Below are positions 1 to 5,755 of a stretch of DNA of 5,847 bases, one piece after another. Position 1 is the stretch's first letter. The number at the start of each line of letters is the position of its first letter. Under the pieces are notes generated by a model that saw nothing but the letters and a program-made list of their open reading frames with translations, did not search any database and was not told the origin of the DNA. Position numbers and translations under genes: made by a program. The DNA is taken from NCBI GenBank assembly GCA_011523725.1, contig WTGD01000134.1, forward strand, positions 1-5,847, read 5' to 3'. The DNA comes from Nitrospinota bacterium (GTDB lineage: Bacteria; UBA8248).

Positions 1-622
1 ACTCTCCAGGGGGCGCCGCCTCATGATCGCGCTCACGCCTTTCTTCGCGAAACCTGGCGTTCACCAAAGGAAGGAGCACGAAGGCGGGAGCCGCACAGGC
101 GCCGATCGCCGCGCGCCAGCCTGCCATCGCAGCCACGGCCGCCTGAACCAGCGGGACGATGCTCGTTCCCAAGTTGCCGCCCAGGCTGTGCCATGAGATG
201 GCGAATGCGCGGTCGCTCTCGAAACGGCGGGCCGCCAGGGCGGTTCCGCACGGGTGGTAGACGGAATTTCCCACGCCCGCGAGAAACGACAGTGCGCACA
301 ACGACCAGAAGTGATCCACCCAGAGAATGGAGAGGAAAGATGCGGCGGAGAGGCTCATCCCTATCAGGAGTATCAGTTTTCTTCTTCCCGTATTGTCCGC
401 CAGGATGGAGAGCGGGTATTGGAAAATCATCGTTCCGAAGCTGAAAGCGCTGAGCATGGCGCCCGCCTCGAAAGGCGAAAGATCGAGGTCCAAAACGATG
501 AGCGCAAGCACGGGGACCAGCATGTTGGAGAACCCGTCGCTCAACCCGTGGGTCAATCCGATAACGCTCAGATCGAAATAATCGCCGAATCTCCAGGCTG
601 GCTTTTGCGCATGAGTGTTCAT
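1..622 (-). CDS. MFS transporter, fosmidomycin-resistance (Fsr)-like, N-terminal part
   Basis: This is an inner-membrane major facilitator superfamily transporter, probably a proton-driven exporter of a small molecule. The gene runs off the left edge, so only the first 207 residues (about six membrane helices, the N-terminal half) are present. It starts at an ATG whose last bases overlap the TGA stop of the upstream hydrolase gene (ATGA). There is no strong ribosome binding site, so translational coupling is likely. Visible motifs are an MFS loop 2-3 signature LADNTGRRKL (residues 74-83), GVGNSVYHPCG (116-126) and HSLGGNLG (145-152). The last two resemble the G-x-G-S-x-x-H-P and GGNLG segments of Fsr-type transporters. 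Hydrophobic stretches lie near residues 33-46, 56-76, 83-101, 106-122, 150-168 and 170-187, before a charged Arg/Glu-rich segment (190-202) that would be the central cytoplasmic loop. The substrate cannot be told from the sequence. Confidence 0.85.
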   Translation of the reverse strand, partial: MNTHAQKPAWRFGDYFDLSVIGLTHGLSDGFSNMLVPVLALIVLDLDLSPFEAGAMLSAFSFGTMIFQYPLSILADNTGRRKLILLIGMSLSAASFLSILWVDHFWSLCALSFLAGVGNSVYHPCGTALAARRFESDRAFAISWHSLGGNLGTSIVPLVQAAVAAMAGWRAAIGACAAPAFVLLPLVNARFREERRERDHEAAPPGE

Positions 623-1614
623 AACGATTCGGGCAGGTCGCGCCAGGCGGGAATGATTCCTCTGCCGTCGGCTTCCATGACTGCACGGCAAATCGCATGG
701 CCGACGGCTTCGATAGCCGCCGTTCCGACGACGTCAAGCGCCACCTCGCGCTCCCCGCAGGAAAGGGCGAAAACCATGTCTCCATCCACAGTCGAGTAGG
801 AGGGGCGGACGGTGCGGATGAGTCCGTTCGCCGCCATCTGGGCGAGTTTGTGGGTCTCGGTTTTCGTGAGGCGGGCGTTCGTCGCCACGGCGACCAGCGT
901 CGTGTTCTCGGAAGTGTTGGAGAATCCCTCGAAAGGCCTCCCGTGGATTCTCAGGTGCTCTTCCGTGTCCACGATGCCCTGTTCGGGGGGCATCGCCCTG
1001 GGGCCTGCAACGGGCTTTCCCGTCCCCGGCTCGTACACGCCGCCAAAGGCGTTCACCGCGGCGACGGCGCCCACGACGCCGCCCCCCGGCAGGTTCATGC
1101 TCGCCGTGCCGAGGCCGCCCTTCATGGCGCGCTCCTGACCGAAGAGTTTCCCGATCGTAGCGCCCATCCCCGCTCCCACGCTCCCCTGGGGGCCTTCTTC
1201 GTTCGAGGCCGCCTCGCATGCGGCGCGCCCCATCGCGGCGTCGGGACGCACCCGGCCGTCGCCGAAATGGAGATCGAACAACACGCCGGCGGCGACCGTG
1301 GGCACGTTGAAGCGGCCGGTGGGAAACCCCCTGCCCTGCTCTTCCAGAAAAGCCATGACGCCATCCGCCGAGGCGAGGCCGAATGCGCTGCCTCCCGTCA
1401 GAACGATGGCGTCCACGCCCCCGACGAGGTGCTCGGCGCGCAGGGCGTCCATGCCGCGCGTGGCCGTCGCCGTGCCGCGCAACTCGCACGCCCCGACGGT
1501 TCCCGGAGGACAAAGCACCACGGACACACCCGTCCTGGCGGCCTCATCCTGCGCGTGGCCGAGATAAAAACCCGGTACGTCGGTTATGCAGCCTTTGAGG
1601 TCAGAGAGATTCAG
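619..1614 (-). CDS. P1/S58 family self-processing peptidase/amidase (DmpA/NylC-like), CTG start proposed
   Basis: This is an N-terminal-nucleophile hydrolase of the P1/DmpA family (MEROPS S58), which includes D-aminopeptidases, beta-peptidyl aminopeptidases and the nylon-oligomer hydrolase NylC. Members cleave themselves into two chains, exposing a Ser or Thr nucleophile. With the CTG start the protein has 331 residues, normal for the family. Motifs in order are ITDVPGFYLGHA near the N-terminus (10-21), GGSAFGLA (74-81), GSVGAGMGATIGK (144-156), GGGVVGAVAAVNAFGG (177-192), SENTTLVAVATNA (235-247) and STVDGDMVFALSCG (274-287). By analogy with NylC, self-cleavage would fall between Asn237 and Thr238. 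No ATG or GTG opens the frame upstream of the conserved TDVPG motif. The first GTG (1527) would delete it, while CTG at 1614 sits 8 nt after GAGGAG. It lies 41 nt after the DsbA-like gene and overlaps the MFS gene by 4 nt. The substrate is unknown; the family assignment is firm and the start is not. Confidence 0.88.
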   Translation of the reverse strand: MNLSDLKGCITDVPGFYLGHAQDEAARTGVSVVLCPPGTVGACELRGTATATRGMDALRAEHLVGGVDAIVLTGGSAFGLASADGVMAFLEEQGRGFPTGRFNVPTVAAGVLFDLHFGDGRVRPDAAMGRAACEAASNEEGPQGSVGAGMGATIGKLFGQERAMKGGLGTASMNLPGGGVVGAVAAVNAFGGVYEPGTGKPVAGPRAMPPEQGIVDTEEHLRIHGRPFEGFSNTSENTTLVAVATNARLTKTETHKLAQMAANGLIRTVRPSYSTVDGDMVFALSCGEREVALDVVGTAAIEAVGHAICRAVMEADGRGIIPAWRDLPESL

Positions 1615-1622
1615 AGGGGAGA

Positions 1623-1628
1623 CTCCTC
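1623..1628 (-). promoter_or_regulatory. Ribosome binding site deciding the CTG start of the S58 hydrolase
   Basis: GAGGAG lies 8 nt upstream of CTG at 1614-1612 on the minus strand. It is the best Shine-Dalgarno match near the N-terminal end of the hydrolase frame and is the main reason for choosing a non-AUG start. An out-of-frame ATG at 1646 opens an 11-codon ORF that ends in a TGA (1613-1611) overlapping this CTG, so termination-reinitiation is also possible. Confidence 0.5.
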
Positions 1629-1655
1629 GTTTCCTCGGGCATCCATCGAGGCGTT

Positions 1656-2312
1656 CTATTCCGCCACGGGCAGTTCGCCTGGCGGGCGGCCGGGCAAGTC
1701 GCCGGTCTCCAGGATGCTGTCGATGACGTATCTATATTGTTCCGCAGGCACCGCGCCGACCATGACCGCTTTGTCGTTCACGACGACGGAGGGAATGCCC
1801 GTTATCCCTAAGTTCGTGGCCTCCATGTACTCCTTGACGGCCTTTTCCCTCAAACCCCCGCTTTCGAGAGCGTCGCGGTACCTGTCCATATCCAGGCCGC
1901 TCTCCTCGGCCACGTCGCTCACCACTCCGGTGTCCGAAATGTTGCGGTTCTCCGTGAAGAACGCGGCCAGAAGATTGTCGTGGAATTTCTCCCACTCCTC
2001 GGGACCCTGAAACCTCGCCGCCAGCCCCGCTTCCGCAGACGGCATCGAGCAGTTCGGGAACTCTTCTTCGCTCTCCCATAAGGTGAAATCGCCCGAATCG
2101 GGCTGTGAGTTCGCGTTCGTCCAGTGGTTTCTGCGGTAATCGTTGAATACCGCCGTGGGATCCGGCTCGGGCCTCAGCATGAAGACCCTGTACTGAATGT
2201 CCACCTTATCGCCGTATTCTTCTTTTATCTTCTTCAGGCGCACGGCCGAGTTGAAGCACCAGGGTCACAAAAAATCGCTGTACACCGTGAACCGCACAGG
2301 GGCGTTATCCAT
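1656..2312 (-). CDS. Selenocysteine-containing DsbA/FrnE-like thiol:disulfide oxidoreductase (in-frame TGA read as Sec)
   Basis: This is a DsbA-family protein of the FrnE-like, probably cytoplasmic, type: a thioredoxin fold with an inserted helical domain and no visible signal peptide. From ATG 2312 it has 218 residues, counting the TGA at 2267-2265 as Sec16. The active site then reads YSDFL-U-PWC-FNS (11-22), a U-P-W-C version of the usual C-P-W-C, with the resolving Cys at 19. The cis-Pro loop is GITGIPS, with Pro at 174. Other landmarks are FMLRPEPDP (44-52) and the helical insert of about 80-150. Two start codons are adjacent (2315 and 2312). AGGAG at 2324-2320 is spaced 4 and 7 nt from them, favouring 2312. 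Without recoding, only an internal GTG at 2243 is left, giving 195 residues with no active site. TGA is a normal stop in two neighbouring genes, so a changed genetic code is unlikely. The alternative is a Cys-to-stop change or base error. Family assignment is strong; Sec is well supported but unproven. Confidence 0.82.
2232..2256 (-). promoter_or_regulatory. Candidate bacterial SECIS hairpin
   Basis: Immediately downstream of the in-frame TGA (2267-2265), the minus-strand transcript can fold into a hairpin. CUUCA (2256-2252) pairs with UGAAG (2236-2232), and GGC (2247-2245) pairs with GCC (2239-2237). A 4-nt bulge (ACUC) lies on the 5' side and a 5-nt apical loop CGUGC (2244-2240) at the top. 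The loop begins 20 nt after the TGA, has G as its second base and contains GU. This fits the known bacterial SECIS pattern of a short stem-loop within the coding region, a G early in the apical loop, and a loop roughly 16-37 nt from the UGA. It would be the binding site for SelB with Sec-tRNA. The fold was found by eye and no energy was calculated. Confidence 0.6.
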
Positions 2313-2319
2313 CATCTCT

Positions 2320-2324
2320 CTCCT
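2320..2324 (-). promoter_or_regulatory. Ribosome binding site of the Sec-containing DsbA-like gene
   Basis: AGGAG, within a longer AAAGGAGAGAG, lies 4 nt before ATG 2315 and 7 nt before ATG 2312. It shows that translation starts upstream of the TGA codon, so the region before the TGA is translated. This argues against the internal GTG at 2243 as the true start. Confidence 0.7.
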
Positions 2325-2340
2325 TTGTCTCCATCACCAT

Positions 2341-2346
2341 AGTATA
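2341..2346 (-). promoter_or_regulatory. Possible internal -10 box before the DsbA-like gene
   Basis: TATACT on the minus strand (5 of 6 matches to TATAAT) lies in the 57-nt gap between the SAM hydrolase stop and the DsbA-like gene. The -35 partner, TTCGCC at 16 nt, is poor. Next to it, CCGG-ATATTG-CCGG (2364-2351) could form a 4-bp hairpin, too weak and lacking a U-run to be called a terminator. This may be a secondary promoter for the last three genes. Confidence 0.22.
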
Positions 2347-2369
2347 AATCCCGGCAATATCCGGCGAAG

Positions 2370-3257
2370 CTATATCTTCATGTGCTCCATATGCACCTTC
2401 ACCTTCTCACCGATGCCGGCTCCCAGGAATCGCGCGGCGTTTCCTTCGGGCAGGAATATCTCAAGCCGCGTCCAGCTGTTGAACTGCGCTCCGAGATCGC
2501 CCGCCTTCACCGCCTGGTAGTATTCGCTCACCCCGTTGATCACGTGGCCGCCGATTTCGATGATCGGCAAATGCGCGGCGTCGTCCTCTCCGTATTCGAA
2601 ACGCCAGAACGTCGTGGTGTCGATGTTCGTCACCAGGTTCCCGTAGTGATCGACGTAGATGACCTCGCCGGTAATGGTGTCGGCGTCCTCGAATTCGACC
2701 GAGGGGAAATCGAAGCGCACCGGGTCGGTGACGATGGAGCCGAAATCCTCAGGCGGTACTCCGTAGGAGAGATGACCCGCGACGGGCGCGAAAATGTCCC
2801 GCCCGTGAAAAGTGGAGCTTACCTCGTCCAGAAAAAACGCATCCTCTTCGAGCTCTCTCGTCCACATATAGAGCGGGTCGTCATACACGCAGGAGAACAG
2901 GCCGTTGTCCGGCCCCACGAAATAGTAGTTCTCGGTGGCGGCCATGACTCCCCGGCGGTGGCTACCCACGCCTGGGTCCACGACCGCCACGTGAATCGTC
3001 CCGCGCGGGAAGTAATGCGCCGATGAGCCCAGGATCAACGATGCGCCCCGGACGTCATAGGGCCGGATGGCGTGCGTGATGTCCACGATCCGGGCCACCG
3101 GGTTTATCGCGAGGACGACGCCCTTCATCACCCCCGTATAGTGCTCATCGCTGCCGAAATCCGTGAGGAGCGTGACGATCGGCTGCGCGCCGCTCTCCTC
3201 TTCGTAATCGGGCGCGCCCTCGTGAAACGGATTCGGGCGCGATTGATCGTCCGTCAT
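2370..3257 (-). CDS. SAM hydrolase (SAM hydroxide adenosyltransferase, DUF62 family)
   Basis: This cytoplasmic enzyme belongs to the family that includes fluorinase and chlorinase. Most bacterial and archaeal members hydrolyse S-adenosylmethionine to adenosine and methionine, and that is the expected reaction here. The protein has 295 residues, within the usual range. Visible motifs are TDFGS (32-36), VVDPGVGSHRRG (92-103), VGPDNG (114-119), FHGRDIFAPVAG (150-161), YVDHYGNLVTN (201-211) in the SAM-binding domain junction, and RLEIFLPEGNAA (264-275) near the C-terminus. Asp94, Arg101 or Arg102, and His151 match the Asp-Arg-His set linked to water activation in the hydrolases. The ATG at 3257 overlaps the mtaB stop (ATGA), with GGGGAGAG (3273-3266) upstream. 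An in-frame extension to 3362 lies wholly inside mtaB and is rejected. The first 25 residues are acidic and not conserved. Coupling to a radical-SAM gene suggests a role in SAM turnover, which is inference. Confidence 0.9.
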   Translation of the reverse strand: MTDDQSRPNPFHEGAPDYEEESGAQPIVTLLTDFGSDEHYTGVMKGVVLAINPVARIVDITHAIRPYDVRGASLILGSSAHYFPRGTIHVAVVDPGVGSHRRGVMAATENYYFVGPDNGLFSCVYDDPLYMWTRELEEDAFFLDEVSSTFHGRDIFAPVAGHLSYGVPPEDFGSIVTDPVRFDFPSVEFEDADTITGEVIYVDHYGNLVTNIDTTTFWRFEYGEDDAAHLPIIEIGGHVINGVSEYYQAVKAGDLGAQFNSWTRLEIFLPEGNAARFLGAGIGEKVKVHMEHMKI

Positions 3258-4666
3258 GACGCAAACTCTCCCCATAAGGCATCCGACCTGGCGGCGATGC
3301 GGGAAAACCCGTTCTTTTCGGGCAAGGGCGCGAGCCGCACCGGAACCGTGCGGCCTACCCACTCATCGGGCCCGGAAGCCAGTACCCGGATGTAATTGTC
3401 CGACAAACCGGTGAGAAGGCCATCTTCCGCGCGGCGGCTCTCGAACAACACGTCCGTTTCCCTCCCCGTTTGTGAAGTGACGAACGCCGCCCATTTCCTT
3501 CGTCCCAACTCCTGGAGGGCGCGCGCGCGTTTTTTCTGCTCGGTTTTCGGGATTTGACCCGGCATATCGACGGCCGCCGTGCCCTCGCGCGGTGAATAGG
3601 GAAAAACGTGCAGATACGCCAGCGGGGATTCCCGCACCCATTCCATGGTTCGTTCGAACGCCTCGTTGCTCTCGCCGGGGAACCCGACGATGAAGTCTCC
3701 GCCGAGACAGGCCCCGTCTATTTTCTTCGCGATCTCATCGAAGCGGCTCGCGCAACGCGCTGCGGTATAGTTGCGGTTCATCGCCGCGAGGGTTTCATCG
3801 TCCCCGCTTTGGACGGGTATGTGGAAATGGCGGCAGACGTAGCTTCCCCCGCTCGATGAACCCGAACCATAGGCCTCGCCCGCCACGACGCGGATGAGTT
3901 CGCGCGTGAATTCCCCCGGCTCCACGGAGGAGAGTCTGAGGCGGAAATTTCTTTCTGTCTCCAGCAACCGGGCCACCAGGCGGCTCAGGGTGCTGCGCGG
4001 CTTGATGTCCCTGCCGTATGCGCCGAGGTGAATCCCGGTGAGCACCAACTCCTCGTGCCCGCCCGATAGCAGGGTGTCGGCATGTTCCACGCATGAATCC
4101 AGGTCCAGCGAGCGGCTCGCGCCGCGCGCGATGGTCGTCGCGCAAAAAGTACACGAAAAGTTGCACCCGTCCTGCACCTTGAGGTACGCCCGCGTCCGGC
4201 TTCCGAACTGCGGCAGGACGACGTTTTCGATATCAAGACTCTCCTCGATGGGAGAAACCCGCATTTCGGGTTTTTCGTCTCTTAGGAGAGGCCTCGTCAG
4301 TTCATCGGGGAGCCTTAGTTTTTCCGTGTTCCCGAGCAATAGATCGACTTCGGGGATCAGCATTTTCTCTGCGTTCGCCTGGGCGGAGCATCCCGCGATG
4401 ACGACCCGGGCGTCCGGCCCGCCCGTCCGACGCGCCCGGCGCGCCAGGCGTCTGCCCTCACGGTCGGCTTCGGCCGTGACCGTGCAGCTGTTGACGACGT
4501 AGACGTCCGCTTCGCCGCTGAACGGAACGAGTTCAAAACCGGCCCTGGCGCAAAGATGCTTCATGGCTTCACCCTCGGCGTGGTTGAGCTTACAGCCCAG
4601 ATTCGCCAGGGCGAGGCGCAGGGGTTTTGCACTTGCGCTCTCCACGGCTTCGCTTGTTTCGTTCAT
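3254..4666 (-). CDS. mtaB: tRNA t6A37 methylthiotransferase MtaB (radical SAM)
   Basis: MtaB converts N6-threonylcarbamoyladenosine at tRNA position 37 to its 2-methylthio form (ms2t6A), using two [4Fe-4S] clusters and SAM. The 470-residue protein has the three parts of the MiaB/MtaB family. The N-terminal UPF0004 domain has cluster ligands Cys25 (NLGCKLN), Cys61 (NSCTVT) and Cys93 (AGCSAQ). The radical-SAM domain has CNFSCTFC at 168-175 (Cys168, 172, 175), LTGIHLGAYG (209-218), IPVQSGDDETLAAMNR (283-298) and GGDFIVGFPGE (322-332). A C-terminal TRAM-like region lies at about 390-455. GCK-LN and NSCTVT favour MtaB over MiaB or RimO. ATG 4666 is preceded by GAAGGT (4679-4674) at 7 nt. The frame is open upstream to 4816, but that extension is Arg-rich and unlike the family. 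A Gly/Ser-rich stretch at 265-275 looks like an added loop. It is the first gene of the operon. Confidence 0.92.
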   Translation of the reverse strand: MNETSEAVESASAKPLRLALANLGCKLNHAEGEAMKHLCARAGFELVPFSGEADVYVVNSCTVTAEADREGRRLARRARRTGGPDARVVIAGCSAQANAEKMLIPEVDLLLGNTEKLRLPDELTRPLLRDEKPEMRVSPIEESLDIENVVLPQFGSRTRAYLKVQDGCNFSCTFCATTIARGASRSLDLDSCVEHADTLLSGGHEELVLTGIHLGAYGRDIKPRSTLSRLVARLLETERNFRLRLSSVEPGEFTRELIRVVAGEAYGSGSSSGGSYVCRHFHIPVQSGDDETLAAMNRNYTAARCASRFDEIAKKIDGACLGGDFIVGFPGESNEAFERTMEWVRESPLAYLHVFPYSPREGTAAVDMPGQIPKTEQKKRARALQELGRRKWAAFVTSQTGRETDVLFESRRAEDGLLTGLSDNYIRVLASGPDEWVGRTVPVRLAPLPEKNGFSRIAARSDALWGEFAS

Positions 4667-4699
4667 CCGGCCTACCTTCAAGTGGTGAAAAATGCTACT

Positions 4700-4727
4700 T
4701 TTACAGCGAATCTTACGCTTTGCGCAA
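4700..4727 (-). promoter_or_regulatory. Possible promoter of the mtaB operon
   Basis: On the minus strand, TTGCGC (4727-4722) and TGTAAA (4705-4700) are separated by 16 nt. They lie in a locally AT-richer patch about 34 nt upstream of the mtaB ATG. The -10 matches 4 of 6 consensus bases and the -35 is weak, so this is a tentative sigma-70 call. Confidence 0.3.
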
Positions 4728-4860
4728 ATTGACCCGCAAGGGCGGTTTCGCTTGACGGGAAAGAGCCGCAGTTGGTAGGGTAGGCGCGCCCGTACGAGAG
4801 CGAGCGTTGTTTGCACGGCCGGTTCACCGGGGACGCCGGACGGCCAAGTCGCTCAAAGCG

Positions 4861-4890
4861 TTTTCCTTGTCCCCTTCTGTCGGATATGAT
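4861..4890 (+). promoter_or_regulatory. Possible promoter of the FAD-subunit gene
   Basis: TATGAT (4885-4890; 5 of 6 consensus bases) follows a weak -35-like TTTTCC (4861-4866) at 18 nt. This would leave a 5' leader of about 65-70 nt before the ATG at 4964. The -10 is good and the -35 is poor, so an activator may be needed if this is the real promoter. Confidence 0.35.
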
Positions 4891-4946
4891 TCGGCTTCGT
4901 TTCGGTTTTCATTGCAGGCTTTAACAGGTTCTATTTCAGACGATTT

Positions 4947-4954
4947 GAGGAGAG
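4947..4954 (+). promoter_or_regulatory. Ribosome binding site of the FAD-subunit gene
   Basis: GAGGAGAG ends 9 nt before ATG 4964. The match is strong and the spacing slightly long. It supports the chosen start, whose protein opens with the family-typical FDFVAPTT segment. Confidence 0.65.
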
Positions 4955-4963
4955 TTTCCGTCT

Positions 4964-5755
4964 ATGCGTGGTTTTGACTTCGTGGCGCCGACGACCATAT
5001 CGGCCACCCTAAAAGCGGCAAAAGGAAGAAACACAAAGTTCATCGCCGGAGGAACGAATTTCCTGCCCGATCTCAGGCACCAGCACGACGGCCCGGCGAA
5101 GCTCGTCATCGACCTGATGAGGGTTTCCGCGCTGCAGGGGATTTCCTCCTCGAATGGCCAGATAAAGCTGGGCGCCCTCGCGACGATGACGGATTTTCTG
5201 ACCAACAAGATCATCCTCAGGGAAGCGCCCATTCTGGCTGCGATGTCCGAGAAATTCGCAGGACCGATCATCCGAAACCGCGCCACGGTGGCCGGCAACA
5301 TCATCGACGGCGGCCCTGCGGCCGACGCCGTTCCCCCCCTCCTCGCCCTCAAGGCGAAGGTGAGACTCGCCAGCGAAAAAGGCAGAAGGACTGTCGACCT
5401 GGATAAATTCCTCACCGGATACCGCCAGACGGCCATCCGCTCGGATGAGTTGATCACCGCCGTGACCTTCCCCTCCCCCGGCAGGAACCACAAATGGGGT
5501 TACTACAAACTCGCCCGCCGAAACGCCATGGCCATCACCGTGGTGGGCGTGGCGGTCGTGTTGAAGGTAAGACGCAAGAAGGTGGAGGAAGCGGGCATCT
5601 CGCTGGGTTCCGTTACGGCGGCTCCCATCCGCTGCTATGAAGCCGAAAAAATTCTCGAAGGCAACGTGGTGGATCTCGAATTGGCCCAGAAGGCCGCGGA
5701 GGCCTGCGCCGCCGTTGCGGCGCCCATCGACGACATCCGGGCGTCGGCGGAATAA
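4964..5755 (+). CDS. FAD-binding medium subunit of a molybdenum hydroxylase (CoxM/XdhB-like), cut short by a TAA
   Basis: This is the flavin subunit of a three-part molybdenum hydroxylase (xanthine dehydrogenase / aerobic CO dehydrogenase family). It passes electrons between the 2Fe-2S subunit and an acceptor through FAD. The N-terminal FAD_binding_5 domain has AGGTNFLPDL (28-37) and TVAGNIIDGGPAADAVPPLL (108-127), matching the two flavin-binding loops AGGT-D-LLP-M and T-x-GGN-I-x4-P-x2-D-x2-P-x-LLAL. KLARRNAMAI (182-191) opens the C-terminal CO_deh_flav_C domain. The frame stops at residue 263 after DDIRASAE, where homologues continue with Tyr-Arg and about 25 more residues, for a normal total near 285-290. 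No partner subunit genes are in the window; they may follow to the right. The substrate cannot be predicted. The subunit may still fold, since only the last helix is lost. Confidence 0.87.
   Translation: MRGFDFVAPTTISATLKAAKGRNTKFIAGGTNFLPDLRHQHDGPAKLVIDLMRVSALQGISSSNGQIKLGALATMTDFLTNKIILREAPILAAMSEKFAGPIIRNRATVAGNIIDGGPAADAVPPLLALKAKVRLASEKGRRTVDLDKFLTGYRQTAIRSDELITAVTFPSPGRNHKWGYYKLARRNAMAITVVGVAVVLKVRRKKVEEAGISLGSVTAAPIRCYEAEKILEGNVVDLELAQKAAEACAAVAAPIDDIRASAE

Larger units (their letters stand above)
4667..4963. other. Divergent intergenic region between mtaB and the FAD-subunit gene
   Basis: This 297-bp gap between two diverging genes should hold promoters for both. I see one -10-like box for each direction, listed separately. 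The middle part (about 4741-4860) is GC-rich, with three CCGG tetramers at 4819-4822, 4827-4830 and 4836-4839. The first two can pair as a 4-bp hairpin with a TTCA loop. I find no convincing small gene, riboswitch or tRNA here. Confidence 0.6.

Noticed and set aside
33..785. A 250-residue minus-strand open frame covering the MFS region and the end of the hydrolase
   Set aside because: Its translation is Arg/Pro-rich with no domain pattern, and it lies in another frame from the clear MFS and S58 proteins.
697..2010. A 437-residue plus-strand open frame
   Set aside because: It is antisense to the S58 hydrolase and DsbA-like genes, low in recognisable motifs, and typical of antisense open frames in high-GC DNA.
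1656..2243. The DsbA-like gene starting at an internal GTG (195 residues)
   Set aside because: It has no suitable ribosome binding site and omits the first strand and the active-site motif; the proper start is upstream of the TGA.
2265..2267. A TGA-reassigned genetic code (for example TGA as Gly or Trp) as the explanation for the in-frame TGA
   Set aside because: TGA ends the S58 and mtaB genes at the expected places, Trp is encoded by TGG throughout, and the site calls for Cys or Sec.
2351..2364. A CCGG-ATATTG-CCGG hairpin between the SAM hydrolase and DsbA-like genes as a terminator
   Set aside because: The stem is only 4 bp with no U-run after it, and the genes on both sides appear to belong to one operon.
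3258..3362. A 35-residue N-terminal extension of the SAM hydrolase
   Set aside because: It lies entirely inside mtaB and has no family features; the ATGA overlap at 3257 is the better start.
4667..4816. A 50-residue N-terminal extension of MtaB
   Set aside because: The extension is basic and unlike the family, while ATG 4666 has a good ribosome binding site and gives the normal length.
4764..4845. A tRNA-like stretch (AGTTGGTAG resembling a D-loop, GGTTCA resembling a T-loop)
   Set aside because: I could not pair an acceptor stem or an anticodon arm, so it is a chance resemblance.
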